In this document: positions 27,901 to 41,866 of the stretch, piece by piece
How positions within the stretch are numbered: the first letter of the stretch is position 1
Layout of the letters: every line of letters starts with the position of its first letter
Source of the DNA: Paramecium sonneborni
Lineage: Eukaryota; Ciliophora; Oligohymenophorea; Peniculida; Parameciidae
Direction of reading: 5' to 3'
Length of the DNA stretch: 64,000 nt
Assembly (NCBI GenBank): GCA_905182985.1
Contig: CAJJDN010000035.1
Span: forward strand, 1-64,000
Program-made: the position numbers and the translations under genes
Notes under the pieces: model-generated
Seen by the model: the letters and a program-made list of their open reading frames with translations, nothing else
Database searches by the model: none
What the model was told of the DNA's origin: nothing

Positions 27901-30900
27901 TATAATAACTGTATAACCTTATAGAGAATCTAAAGATGTATTTATTTTGGGAAATAATGAGGATTTAATTTCTAAAATTGATGATACTCTTTTAACTGTT
28001 AATAATATATTAGCATCATAATTTGTTGAAGGTATTTAATCAGAGGTAGAAAGATAATAAGCTTTATTAAGATATTTTTAAGAATTATTTGATGAATGGA
28101 TATTACATTAAAGAAATTGGCTTTATTTAGAACCTATTTTGAATTCTCCATATAGTGCAAAGAATATGGTTAAGGAATCCAAAATATTTTAATAAGCTGA
28201 TATATTGTGGAAGAAATTAATGAGAAATGCCAGAGATAGTTGTTTAGCTAAAAAATGGGCAGACGATTATTAAAATAGATTATATTTTAATTAATTAAGA
28301 TAAAATAATAATAATTTTGAAGTTATCTAAAAGGCTTTAGATGAATTTTTAGAAAAGAAAAGAGATTCATTTTAAAGATTTTATTTTTTATCAAATGATG
28401 AACTCTTAGATATATTATCAAATGCAAAGAATATTGAAGCAGTTTAACCATACTTAAAAAAGTGCTTTGATAATTTAGTTGAGATTTAATTTGATTAATA
28501 AGAAAATGCTATAGGAATGGTGTCTGCTGAAGGTGAGATCGCAGTTCTTAAAGGATATACAGCTAGAGGAGAAGTAGAAGATTGGTTTAAAGGACTTGAA
28601 GATAAAATGAAGAGTTCATTAAATGGTGTGATGAGATAATCTTTATTTAAATATTAATTAGAAGATACATAAAGAAAAGATTGGATATTTGAATTCCCTT
28701 TATAAATTATTATAACTATTGATTCAATATTTTGGACTAAAATAACTGAAGAAAATTATTTATAGGCAAATGCAGAAGGTGATTTGGATGATTGGTATGA
28801 TGCTAATGTAGCTATGCTTGATGAATTGACATCATTATTTAAAGTTAATTTAAATGATTTATAAAGAAGAACTTTAGTGGCTTTGGTAACTTAAGATGTC
28901 CATTTTAGAGATATTGTGGATAATATGAGAAATGAATCTGTAGAAAGTATTATAGATTTTAAATGGCAATAATAATTAAGATTTTATCATGATGAAGAAA
29001 GTGTATAAATTAAGTAAGTAAATGTTAAAATAATGTATGGATATGAATATTTGGGATCTACAACAAGAATAGTTGTTACTCCTTTAACTGATAGATGTTG
29101 GATAACTCTCACAGGAGCTATTGGTATTAAATTAGGAGCTCTATTACAAGGACCTACTGCTACTGGAAAAACAGAAACATGTAAAGATTTGGCTAAGGCT
29201 TTAGGACGATTCTTTATAGTATTTAATTGTTCAGATTAAATTACACCTAAAATTATGGAAAAACTTTTTGCAGGATTGGCATATTGTGGAGCATGGATTT
29301 GCTTAGATGAATTCAATAGAATATCAAAAGAGGTATTATCTGTTATTGCACAATAAGTCTTAACTATAAGAGAGGCACTCCTAGAATATAAAATGAATTT
29401 TTATTTCTTTAGTAAAAATATCTAATTGAATCCTGATTTGGGTATATTTATTACAATGAATCCAAATTATACTGGTAGAACTCAAATACCTGATAATTTG
29501 AAAGTACTTTTTAGACCTATTTCTATGATGATTCCAGATTATAGATTGATAACTGAAATTGAATTGTTTGTTGGAGGATTTTCTAATGCCAAAGATTTAT
29601 CAAGGAAAATTATCAAATTGTATCAATTAAGTTCAGAATAATTGAGTCAACAAGATCATTATGATTTTGGTTTGAGAGCAATTAAGTCATTATTAGTAAT
29701 GGCTAGTAAATAAAAAAGAGCAGACTTTAATATTAATGAAGATGTCGTATTAGTTAAAGCAATATGTGAAAGTAATTTACCGAAATTTTTATTTAATGAT
29801 ATAAGACTGTTTAATGCAATAGTAAATGATCTATTTCCAGGAATAGAAATAGGGAATAAATAAAATGAAGAGTTAGAAACAGTTATAAAATATGTTCTTG
29901 ATCTAAATTAATTATAAGAAGAAGAGAATTTTGTAAAGAAGATAATTCAATTTGATGAAACATTGAAAGTAAGATTTGGAGTAATGTTAGTAGGTGTAAC
30001 AATGGGTGGAAAATCGTAAGTTTAAAATGTACTAAGAGAATGCTATAATAAATAATATGTTGATAATTAATAGTAAGATGATGATTCTAATCATGATAAT
30101 GAAAGGATAGAATAAAAGGTTTAAAATTAGATATTAAATCCAAAAGCTTTATCAATTGAAGAATTATATGGATAATTCGATATGATAACTTAATAATGGA
30201 CTGATGGTTTAGCTTCTAATATAATGAGAAGATTTGCATAATCAAATACATAAGAGAAGAAATGGATTGTTTTTGATGGGCCTGTTGATACAATGTGGAT
30301 TGAAAATTTAAACAGTGTTTTGGATGATTCGATGACTTTATGTTTAAGCAATGGCGAACGAATAAAATTGAATACATAAATGAGAATTATATTTGAAGTA
30401 TTAGATTTAAGTTTTGCTTCACCTGCAACTGTAAGTAGATGTGGAATGGTATATTTTGACCAAAAAGTCTTAGGATATGAACCAATAGTAAATACTGAAG
30501 CTATGACACTTGTTGATATCTTAAGTATTGATATAATTGATCACTTATTAATTTAAATTAAGGCTTAATTTAATAAATGTGTGGGTTTAATTATTAAATA
30601 ATGTAAATAATTAATACCTATTAATGAAACATAAATGGCAGTTGGATTAATTAAAATTATGAGAATGATTATACAATACTATAATTAATAATTAAATTGT
30701 AACTTAAGAGAAGAAATAGCTAAAAAGCACATAGAAAAACTGTTTGTTTGGGTATTTGCATGGTCTGTTGGTGCAACTTTAGTTTCTGATGATTATTCTA
30801 AATTTGAAAGTATTGTAAATGATACATTCTCAGTTGATATATTGCCTAGAGGATCTTTATTTGCTTGTTTAGTAAGAATAACTAAAATAGATGGATTAGT

Positions 30901-33900
30901 TGATATTAATTATATTTAATGGAATGATATAGTTCCTTAATTTTAATATATCAAAGATATGAGTTATTTTGATATGATTGTTTAAACACCAGAAACTGTG
31001 GCTTATGGTTGGTTTGTAAAATAAGCTATTCATACTAATTGTCCAATTTTTATAACTGGAATGCCTGGTACAGGGAAAACAGTCTTGATAAATTCAACTA
31101 TTTAAAAATTAAGAGATAAAGGTTTAATTGCATTAATGTAAATGACCTTTTCAGCAAAAACCTCTAGTTAGGTAACTTAATAAAGTATAGAATATAAATT
31201 ATAGGCTTAACGTAATAAGGGAAGAGCTATATTAATGCCTCCTCCTGGTAAAAAATTTGTGTTTTTTGTTGATGATGTTAATATGCCAACTTTAGAATAA
31301 TATGGAGCTTCATCACCTATAGAATTATTAAGATAGTTTATAGATTATAAAGGAGTTTATGATAGAAAAACATTTAATTGGAAAGATGTAGATAATACTA
31401 ATTTAATTTGTGCCTGTGGTCCTCCTGGTGGTGGACGATCTCCTCTTAGTATTAGATTCATTCGTCATTTTGTTTATTTAAGTGTACCTAATTCAAGTGA
31501 TGAAACCTTATCATGGATTTTTAGTAGAATTTTAAAAGCATACTTTAAAAATAATTATTTTAAGAATGAAATTAATGATTTATGCGATAATTATTCAATT
31601 GTCTATGCAACATTATAAATGTATCAAGAAATATAAAATACTTTGAAACCTACACCTGAAAAATCTCATTATATTTTCAATTTAAGAGATGTTAGTAAAG
31701 TTTTTCAAGGAATATTAGAGGCTAAACCATTGATTTATTAGAAATCTGAATAAATTATTAGATTATGGGCACATGAAACATGTCGTGTTTTTATGGATAG
31801 ATTAATCAATTAAAATGATTAAGATTGGTTTAAAGAGAATTTAATTAAAAATATATTAATAAATTTTAAAATAGAATATAAGGTCTAAGAATTCTTTAAT
31901 TCTTAACGTCCATTTATTTTTGCAGATTTTTAAAAAAAAGTAGAATTATAAGATCGTATCTATGAGGAAGTTAAAGATTATAATTCATTTGTTAAGAATA
32001 TTAATGAATACATGTTGAGCTAGACAAAAATGAATTTGGCATTATTTAAGGATGCTATTGTACATTTAACAAGAATTTGTAGAGTATTAAGATTACAGAG
32101 AGGACATTATATGTTAATAGGAATTGGAGGTTCTGGTAAAAAGTCATTAACACAATTGGGAGCTGCTTTAGCTGGATGCAAATTTGAAACATTTACAACT
32201 AAAAAAAACTATGGGAAAAAAGAGTTTAAAGATCTTTTATTTAGACTTATGTGTGCAGTTGGGATTGAAAATAAATTAATAGCTTTTTATTTTGCAGATA
32301 ATTAATTACATTAAGAAAGTTTTCTTGAAGATCTTAATAATCTACTTAATTCAGGAGAAGTACCTAATATGTTAACAAAAGAAGATTTAGAAATTATTAA
32401 TTCTGGAATCTAAGCTTAAATTAAAGAACTAAAAATTAATGATGCCTACTCTTACTTTGTATAGAAAGTAAGATCAAATTTACACATTGTTTTAGGATTA
32501 TCTCCGATTCGAGATTAATTCAGGGTCTGGTTAAGAAAATTTCCAAGTTTATTAAATTATACTAATTTAGAGTGGCTACAAAAATGGCCATAAGAGGCAT
32601 TTTTAAATGTTGCATAAATGTTTTTGGCAACATTTGAATTCAAAGAATTAACAAAAGATTTAAGATAAAATCTCTATTAGATGTTTGTTCATGTTCATTT
32701 GAGTGTAGACCAAAAATGTCAATTTTATTATGCTACTTAAAAAAAATAAATATACACTACTCCTAAGTAATTTCTTGATTTAATTGAATCTTATAAGAGT
32801 TTATTGACAATGAAAAAAGAAGAATTAGAAACTAATAAATAAAAATTATCTTTAGGATTACACAAATTACAAGAAGCTAATAGTATAATTAGTGGTTTAA
32901 AAGTATAACTGACTTAGATGTAGCCAATTCTAAAATAAAAGACTATAGATTAAGAATAATTGTTATAAAAGTTATAAGTTGATTCTACAGAAGCGAATAG
33001 AGTTAAATAATTAGTATCCGAAGAGGAAAGATAAGTTATTGAATAAGCTTCTAAAATTAAAGAAACTAAGGCAGAAGCTGAGAAATTTTTAAATGAAGCT
33101 ATACCTACTTTAAATGCTGCTTTGGAAGCATTAAATACAATTAATAAAAATGATATTTCAGAAATTAGAAGCAATAATAATCCATCACCAATAGTTCGTT
33201 TTACTTTAGAATGTGTTGCTATATTATTTGAAGAAAAATTAGATTGGGATTCTATTAAAAAATTGCTTGCCGATCCAAATTTTTTATAAAAAATGAAAGC
33301 TTTAGATATAAATCGTATTAAACCGAACACATAAAATAAAATAAAAGCTAAAATTATTAGTAATCCAGAATTTGTTCCTAATATAGTTTAAAAATACAGT
33401 GGTGCAGCTAAATAAATATGTGAATGGGTTAGAGCAGTGAGTGAATTTACAGATACTAATAATGATATAGAAAAGAAAAAAACCTAAGTTGAAGCTATGA
33501 ATAAGTAATTAGAGATGGGCAATTAAATATTAGCTTAAAAATAATCAGAACTTGCTCTAGTTGTAAAAAAAGTAACAGATTTAGAAATATAGTTTAATTA
33601 AAATAAATAGGAAAAAGATCATCTTGATTAAGATATTTAAACTATTCAATAAAGATTGATTAGAGCCGAAGAATTAACAATAGGTTTAGCCGATGAATAA
33701 GAAAGATGGAAAACCAAAGTTCAAAGTTTAACTGAAGAAATATAAATGCTTTTAGGAGATATTTTTTTGGCAAGTTCTACTGTAACATATCTAGGAGCTT
33801 TTTCTGAAATATATAGAAATTAACTCTTATAAGATTGGATCTTAAGAGCAACTGAATTAGCATTTCCAATGAACAAAAATTATAACTTCGAAGCTGTTTT

Positions 33901-36900
33901 AGGAGATCCTTTAGAAATAAAATAATGGATTACAAATGGATTACCTAATGATTCATTCTCAAAATCAAATGGCATAATTTAAAAGTACTGTAGATCTTAC
34001 CCTTTATTCATTGACCCTTAATTTTAAGCAAATACTTGGATCAAAAATACATATAAAGATTAAAATCTTAAAGTATTAAAGCTTACTTAAGAGGGATTAA
34101 TAAAACATCTTGAAAATGCAGTTTAAACTGGAATACCTTTATTAATTGAAGATGTTTAAGAGTAATTAGAAAATTGTTTAGAGCCACTTTTATTAAAACA
34201 GATAAAATTTGTAAGTAGAAAAAAATTTATTAAGATAGGAGATAGAGAAGTAGAATTTGATCCTAATTTTAAATTATTTTTTAGTACTAAGCTTTGTAAT
34301 CCTTAATATTTAACAGAAATATTTATTAGAGTAACAGTTATCAATTTTACAGTCACTCAAAAAGGATTAGAAGAATAATTACTTGGTGATATTGTATAAA
34401 TTGAAAAACCAGATATGGAAGATGAGAAAAAAGATTTAGTATTGGGAATTTCATCAGGAATGATGAATCTAAGAAAGAATGAAGATAAGATATTAAATCT
34501 TTTAGCCAATTCTAAGGGAATGATATTAGATAATTTAGAATTAATAGAATCTCTCAAATTATCAAAATAAGATGCAATTTAAGTTAAGGAAACTTTAGTT
34601 AAATAGGAATAAAAATCTACAGAAATAGAAGCTGCTAGAAAATAATATTTGCCAGTAGCTACAAGAGGAAGTCTTTTATATTTTGTTATAGCTGATTTTG
34701 CTTAAATAGATCCAATGTATTAATTTTCATTAAATTATTTCAAAAAAATTTATTAAAATGTAATTAGAAATTCTGAAAAAAATGATGATATAAAAATTAG
34801 AATTGCTACACTATTAGTTAATATTACTGAAATTATTTATTAAAATATTTGTAGAGGCTTATTTAATTAACATAAATTAATATTCTCATTTTTTATGGCT
34901 GTTAAAATATAATTAAACGATAAGGAAATATCATAATAAGAGTGGAATTATTTTATAAAAGGAGCAAATTTGACTGTTTAACCACCTCCTATGCCAAACA
35001 CAGTCAAACTGTCTCCATAATTATGGAATGAATTGTATTAATTAACTAATGTTCATTAAAATATTGATCATATTTATAATCCAAACTTTAATAGTTTTAA
35101 AGAAATTGAAAATTTGCTTTAATCAGAAAATCCATGGGACTTAATAAATGATTCACTAACACCATTTTAAAAATTAATGATTATGAAAGTATTGAAATAG
35201 GAAGAATTGTATTATGCTTTGATAAAATACGTTGAAATAATTTTAGGTAAAAAATATACAATAAACTATTAATCTACAATTGAAGACACATTTAACGACA
35301 CAGATCATAAAACTCCTCTCTTATTTATTTTAAGTCCAGGAAATGATCCTTTGGCTCATATAATGAAATTTGCAAATTCAAAAAAAATATCTTCAGAAAA
35401 ATTAAGAATTATATCATTAGGATAGGGTTAAGGAATTATAGCTGAAAAAGCCATTGAGAGTGGTGTAAAAAGTGGTGAATGGGTCATATTGTAAAATTGT
35501 CATCTCTGTAAAATTTTTATGGGAACACTTGAGAGGAAAATTGAATGGTTTGAAGATCCTGAACTTTAATCATAATTCAATCCTGGATTTAGATTAATCT
35601 TGACAAGTCTCTCTTGTGTTTACTTCCCTGTAAGTGTTCTTTAGAACAGTATAAAATTAACAAATGAATATCCAAAGGGATTCAAGTAGAATTTGAATAA
35701 AATTTATACTGATTTAACTGCTGATTAAATAGAAAATTGTGAAAAGAAAGAAACTTGGAAGAAATTACTTTATTCTCTTTCATTCTTCCATGCAATTATT
35801 TAAGAACGTCGTAAGTTTGGTTCTTTAGGATGGAATTAAATATATGAGTAAATATTTATTTTATTTAGTTTTAATGATTCTGATCTGGAAATTTCTTAGG
35901 CAGTATTAAAAAATTTCTTAGATTTACACCAAGAAGTACCATGGGATGCAATTTTATATGTAATTGGAGAGATTACCTATGGTGGAAGAGTAACTGATGA
36001 TTGGGATAAAAGATGTTTATTAACAATTTTAAGCAAATATATCAAGTAAATAAAATTCCATATCAAATTTAGTGAGGATGCTTTGATTGATGGCTATTAT
36101 TTTTCTGAATCAGAAATATACAAATAACCTCGTGAAATGAATATAAATGGTTATAGGAAAATGATAAAAAAATATCCTGATATTGATAAACCTGAATTGT
36201 TTGGGATGAATGAAAATGCAAACATTGCCTTAAAGTTAAATAAATCTAAAAAAGCAATAGATATTATTCTTAGTATTTAATCAGGTGATAGTTTCTAATA
36301 AGGAGAAGTAGATTTAAAGATAAAAACTTCAGATGAAATTGTATTGGAATTATGTGAAGTTTTGTACTAAAAGATTCCATTTTAAATAAAGGAATAAGAA
36401 AGGAAAAAGAAGCCAATTTAAGTTATTATTTAAGGTGCAATTTAGGATGTAGATTTCATAAAAATATGCTTAAATTCTGAAGTTTAACGATATAATTAAT
36501 TATTATAATTGATTGGAAGCTCAATAAAAAATTTATAAGCTGCTCTAAAGGGAGAGTTAGTAATGTCAATTGAGCTTGAAAAAATTTATAGATCAGTATT
36601 GAATAATGAAGTTCCATAGATTTGGATAAATAAAGCATATTTAAGTCTCAAACCTTTAGGTTCATTTTTTGATGACTTGATAAAAAGAGTGAATTTCTTT
36701 AGAGATTGGTTTAATTTGGATAATGGAAATCCTAAAGGTTATTGGATATCTGCTTTCTTCTTCCCATAAGGATTTTTAACTTCATTACTATAAACATTTA
36801 GTAAAAAAAATCAAGTGGCAATCGATATGCTTGGATTTACATTTAAGTTTTTAAATTAGATTGATAATGAAATGGTATTTCATAAATAAATATTAGATTT

Positions 36901-37253
36901 CATAAACACCTGAAAATGGTGCATATATATATGGTTTATTTATTGAAGGATGTAGATTTGATTTCAATAAAGGAGTTTTAGAGGATCAATTAGCAGGATA
37001 ATTGATAGTCTAAGCACCTATAATTCATTTTATTCCAAGTTAAGATTATAAGCCAAATGTGAATGACTATTCAATGCCAATTTATAAAACTAGTACAAAA
37101 ATTAAATTAAGAGTTTTAGGTCTACGGGGTGGTGTTTTATCAACAACAGGATAATCAACTAACTTTATTAGAACGATTGATTTTCCGAGTAAAAAGAGCC
37201 CTGATTATTGGATTTTGAATGGAGCTGCCTTGATCACTTAACTTAATGATTGA
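24903..37253 (+). CDS. Axonemal dynein heavy chain, single-headed inner-arm type (DNAH3/7/12-like)
   Basis: Three introns were detected (25168-25193, 35848-35868, 36875-36896), giving ~4,093 residues. The short N-terminus contains [20 protein letters not shown] and related blocks typical of one-headed inner-arm chains. Walker A sites are AAA1 GPTATGKTE (about residue 1408), AAA2 GVTMGGKS (~1690), AAA3 GMPGTGKT (~2044) and AAA4 GIGGSGKKS (~2398). The Gln/Lys-rich stalk coiled coil with the microtubule-binding tip, AAA5-6 and the C-terminal cap ending [15 protein letters not shown] follow. It powers ciliary bending. Few introns in 12 kb is notable. Further 3n introns without TGA could be hidden, so the exact length is approximate. 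Confidence 0.95.
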
Positions 37254-37268
37254 TTTTTATATAATTAA

Positions 37269-39116
37269 ATGGAAGAACTTGAATAATACTATTAAATCAT
37301 CAAATTCTTAGGAGCTGGGGGTTTTGGAAAGGTAGTTGAAGCTATACATAAAGAGGGAAAAGGAGAACATGTAGCTGTGAAAGTAAGATAATAGATAAAT
37401 GTTTAAATTAGATTCTTCCTAAAAAAGACTATAAAGTAGCATAGATAATATCAGAGGCTTAAATACTAGCAAAGATGAAGCATCCTAATATTGTTTAATT
37501 TAAGGGTGTGAGAGAAACAGAAAATAAACTACTAATAGAAATGGCTCTTATAAAATAAGGTCCGTTGAAAGTGCGCAGATATACATAACAAGAAGCTAGA
37601 ATCATTATGACGAGTATATTCAAAGCAGTTTAGTTTATTCATGAACATGGAGTAGTTCATCGAGATCTTAAACCTGAGGTAACTGTAAATGAATTAAGAT
37701 AAGAGAATATACTAGTTGAAGACTCTAACGATTTCAGTACATTAAAGATTGTCGATTTTGGATTATCAGCTGGATAAATTGTATTACATGGATAATGTGG
37801 AACACTTATTTACATGGCTCCAGAGTTATTTAGTCAAAGAGTTTACTCTAAGCCTATCGATATTTGGAGTTGTGGAATCATACTCTACTAAATGTTAACA
37901 GGAAAACATCCTTTATATAAATCAGGAGAGAATTCTCATGATTATAAAAAGAAACTCTTAGATCCAAAGTGGGAGTTCCCAGATGATTTTGATCCTATGG
38001 CTAAACATCTATTCTTAAAATGTGTTTCTCTAGATCCTATTCACAGATATAGTGCTAATTAAATCTTATAACATCCTTGGATTACTAATTCTAAAACAGA
38101 TCCTATACCATTAACATTACCAGAAATGTACAGAGCCTTTACTGTTAGAGAATAAATTCTATAAAAAATAAAGACACTTATGTTATTAGTTTCTATTAAA
38201 GGTATGAATGTTGATACTACGTAATATAATATCCTTATTATTTAGGTATTTGATCAAGTAATCATAAAAATTACAGGGTAACAATTCCAATTTATTGGAT
38301 AAAGATTATATAAAAGAAATGTTTAGAGAACAATAAGTATTAAAAGAAAATAAGAATATACCTCCTGTTAAATAATAGTTAAGATATGAAAAAATCTTAT
38401 AAGTATATTTATTTCATTATTCTCAGAGAATTCAAGAAAATGAAGCTAAAGAACCAGAAGAGAAATGCCTTACTAAAAATTCTTAACGTGTAATCACTAA
38501 TGAAAATAGCTAACCTTCATCTTCTTAAAAATCTTTGAATAGTAGCGTTCTTAATCATGATTCAAATAAATAAGAACAACTTTATATTCAAGCTGGAAAT
38601 AAAAACCATTTTAAAAAGAAACTCTTTAAGAAAAATCATTACAGTGATAAAAAAAAAACATCAAATCCTTTTGAAATACCTGCCCTTCGATCAAGATCAA
38701 CTACAGCTAATCACAAAACTGAATTAAAATAAGCATAACCATAACATTTTGAATCTCCTAAAAAACCCGTTTCCATGATTCGTTCTTTTAAGCAACAGTT
38801 TAATACACAACAACAATCATAATAATAAAGTTAATCTCCCATCAGGAAACCTCCAGATACCAAAAACAAAAGCAACAGTTCTACTAAAAAATTAAGTATG
38901 GCAGAATAAGAATGCATAGATGCTTATCGTTTTGATTAAGAGAGTAAATATTATTATTTATCATCTCTAGAAGTTATACATAGTATGTTTATGCCAAGAG
39001 TTTTTAATAAAAAGATACTGCCATTTTCAAGAAATGTTTAATCAAGATTTCCCGTTCAACTCCAAAGTTTGGAATTGAACATCCTAAAACCACCACTACC
39101 AAAAAAACTTATCTGA
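37269..39116 (+). CDS. Serine/threonine protein kinase, CAMK-like, with long Gln/Ser/Lys-rich tail
   Basis: Introns 37383-37411 (TAG), 37679-37705 (GAG) and 38221-38245 (TAG) give 588 residues. A further in-frame 24-nt candidate ending in CAG lies near 38402. The domain starts at once: glycine loop [12 protein letters not shown] at residue ~14, VAVKILPKKD, catalytic [30 protein letters not shown] and [19 protein letters not shown]. The first intron after the lysine exon and the GAG intron inside the catalytic loop are both required to restore motifs. The C-terminal ~290 residues are disordered. The start codon is only 15 bp after the dynein stop. Confidence 0.88.
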
Positions 39117-39162
39117 TTATGTTTTATATATTATATATTTATTTATCATTTTTTTAAAAAAA

Positions 39163-39706
39163 TCACATATTTTCTGAATTTTCATTGATTGGAATAGATA
39201 CTTCCATCTCATCCATCCATTTCTCTAATTTAATAGCACATGCCAATCTGGAACTACAACATCTATACAATTCTTTACTGTTTAGCAACTGGATATTCTT
39301 ATCTATTGATCACCAATTCTTCTAAATAAAATGGGTCTCTAATTTTTTCAATCCAGGGCGATTAAATTAATATGTGGCAAGATCCACATGAAGGACCGAA
39401 TGAATTTGTCTAAATTGGATTCTCTAACATGCTATCCAATTATTCTCCTCCCTCACAATCACCTGTTGTATTTATAAGCAATTATACCTGGTATATTTGT
39501 TACATTAAATCTTCTAAGTGCAGATAAAAGACTTTCACCAACATAAGCAGGAATCCTTTCAAATTCACCATCATTATAAACATTGATATAGATCCTACAT
39601 TACAGCTTTGACATTACATCTTGGCTTAAACTGATGGTGCATAAATTGGGCCTGTTGGTTTGTGTGATCCATGAGCGAAGCAAAATCTTACTATTCTTTA
39701 TAACAT
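39163..39706 (-). CDS. Mitochondrial-type [2Fe-2S] ferredoxin with enlarged cluster loop
   Basis: Introns 39595-39617, 39463-39487 and 39289-39313 (the last starts GTG and ends CAG) give 156 residues. The N-terminus (MLQRIVRFCFAHGSHK) looks like a mitochondrial presequence. MIYINVYNDGEFERIPA and a helix ESLLSALRRFNV lead to the cluster segment. Four putative ligands are present: Cys68, Cys91, Cys94 and Cys132. Canonical adrenodoxin-type ferredoxins have C-x5-C-x2-C. Here the first interval is 22 residues, an insertion of 17. The C-terminus (SRLACAIKLEKWMDEMEV) fits the family. It could be a soluble electron carrier or the ferredoxin-like bridge subunit reported in some complex I structures. 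The choice between these is inference. Confidence 0.82.
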
Positions 39707-40119
39707 TTTTAATAAAATTATTATATTAATCTAACTTCAAAATGTTAATCAACATCTCTTTGCTTTTACCAATATATTTGATCTCTTTTTTTTTATCTTA
39801 TTTCAAATTATGTTCCAAAGAGTTGAATTCTTTTACATATAAAGTTACTAATCTTTTATTCGAAAAGACAAAAATAAATCAAATCATTTAATTTAGGTTA
39901 ACAATTAACCTTCTTTCTTCTTTTTCAAACCATAATGAATTTTTGATTTCTTTATTACTGAAATTCTAAGTAGAATCTAAATATCAAGTAAATTTTTCTT
40001 GAATATCATGAATTAATTTATTTATACACATCAGATTCTATTCTAGATTGATTTTATTGAAAATGATTATATAAAATAAATTAAACAATATACTCGTTTT
40101 TTTATTCATTTATTAAATA
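39707..40119. other. AT-rich spacer between divergent starts
   Basis: This 413-bp region lies between the divergent ferredoxin and secreted coiled-coil genes. I see no coding frame or repeat. It presumably contains both promoters, but no element stands out. Confidence 0.4.
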
Positions 40120-41335
40120 ATGAAATTAAAATTATTGATAACATTGTTTGCAATTTGTACATGTTTACGCTATGATGATGGTAACAGTGGTAACTCCGTA
40201 ATTGAGGAATAAATTAAAGAGATTTAATAACATAAAATAGGTTAAGCAATTTTGAAGATGGCTGAGCTAAATTACAAATTATAAGGTCCTGTAGATGAAT
40301 TAATATAAACAATAAAAAGTTTTGGACGTTAGTTGATTGTATTTTTAAGAATAATATAAAGGAAAGAGTGGAATAAGAGAACCTCGATTACGAGGCTATA
40401 AAAGCAGAAAGTATTGTAAAAGTTCAATAATTAAAATAAATAATCTCAGATGCTGAAAACGAATAAAATAAATAGAGAAAAAGAATTGGATAAGATTTTG
40501 AGCCAAGAAAGGTAAATTTATTTTGTAACTTTTAGAGTGATATTGAAAAATAATTATTAAGATTGAAGGATTCCAAATAACAAAATGAATCTAGACTGAA
40601 AATGTAAGAGGCTTTACGTAAATAATAATATGAGAATTTTGAGAAATCTAAAAGAGATATTGGAGATTTAATAAAGATATCTGATGATGCATTAAAAATG
40701 GTAGGATCTTTATTACCTAGACCTGATTGTAGTTTTATTGAGATGGATAAAATTTAATTAAGCAAAGAAGAATCAAAAGATTTGAACAGAAGATTAAGAA
40801 GTATTAAAGGAAGAGTAATTATTGAATTTAATGGTAGGTAGAGGGATTGAAAGGTTTTGAAAGTATGATGGAAACTTTGGTTTAATTAACAGATTCAAAT
40901 TTTAAATAGAGACATTTTATAAAATCAGTTTTGGATTTATTAAATAAGCTTAGAAAATCTTTGGTTGATTCATAAAATAAATTAATAAATGATGAAAAAG
41001 AATAAGATAGAGCATTTTCTTAATGGGATAGTGCTTAAGATGGAGAGACAAATGTTTTCGAGAGAGAATGGAATGATTTATTAGAAGAAAGAGATGATAT
41101 TTAATCATTTATTGCTGATTGTGAAAATATAATAAAAATCCATTAAGCAGATATAGATTTATATGGGGAACGTGTTAAATTGGAAGAACAATCATTATTG
41201 ATAAGCAAATAAACTCATGAAGAGTTGGTGAAACAAATAAATAATGAATTAGATATTATTCAAAAATCAATTAAGTTATTGTATTCACCTGCTATATTTG
41301 AATACTTGAAATACAAAATAAACTTAGGTCCCTGA
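40120..41335 (+). CDS. Secreted coiled-coil protein, trichocyst-matrix-like
   Basis: Introns 40339-40361 (AAG), 40512-40535 and 40815-40837 give 381 residues. The N-terminus MKLKLLITLFAICTC is a signal peptide. The rest is almost entirely Glu/Lys/Gln/Leu helix with heptad texture (DLNRRLRSIKGRVEGLKGF, LLEERDDIQSFIADCENIIK). Size, signal peptide and coiled-coil architecture match trichocyst matrix proteins, but no diagnostic sequence block is evident. Assignment to the trichocyst lumen is therefore an inference, helped by a genuine matrix protein gene 1.8 kb downstream. Confidence 0.7.
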
Positions 41336-41392
41336 TTTTTTAGAATAATATACATATATATAAATAGAGAAGATTTAATTATTTATTTTATT

Positions 41393-41804
41393 ATGATATA
41401 CGATCAACCTGAACACTTTGGTCTTTTTGAAAAAACAGTCACTGCAAAAGAGAAAGAAGAAGTGAAATAATTCTTGAAATATGATAGACATGTTCCTTTG
41501 AAATTGACAGAATAAGTATTCCATGCTGAAGCGTATTAATTTTATTCTAATTAATAATAGAGATGCATCAAGATTTGAAAGATTAGGTTAAGTAGGAGGA
41601 GCAGTCTATTCATTCTCATTCTTTTTCTTCCCTATAATAAAAGGTTTACCAATTAAATAGAGACTATTTTGGGCTGCAGTACCAGGTGGAATTGTAGCAT
41701 GGTTAGGATGGAGAATTAAAGAAGAATTAGAATGGAATAGAGTTTATAATTGTTATTAGAAATATCAAGTAGCTCATTCCATGCACAAGAAAGTGTTCAT
41801 TTGA
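41393..41804 (+). CDS. Small two-helix membrane protein, 127 aa
   Basis: One intron (41533-41560) leaves 128 codons ending in TGA. A charged N-terminal half (FGLFEKTVTAKEKEEVKQFL) is followed by two hydrophobic helices (GAVYSFSFFFFPIIKGL and LFWAAVPGGIVAWLGW) and a basic C-terminus. The layout resembles accessory subunits of respiratory complexes. With a carrier-like gene and a ferredoxin nearby, a mitochondrial inner-membrane role is plausible. No family is recognised and the placement is inference. Confidence 0.65.
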
Positions 41805-41866
41805 AAAATATAGCATACACATAATATATATAAAACCAAAATATCTAATTCAATAATTAATTTATC

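Noticed and set aside
32950..33330. Minus-strand 126-codon ORF inside the dynein gene
   Set aside because: It is antisense to the stalk coiled coil of a well-supported dynein heavy chain and has no independent homology.
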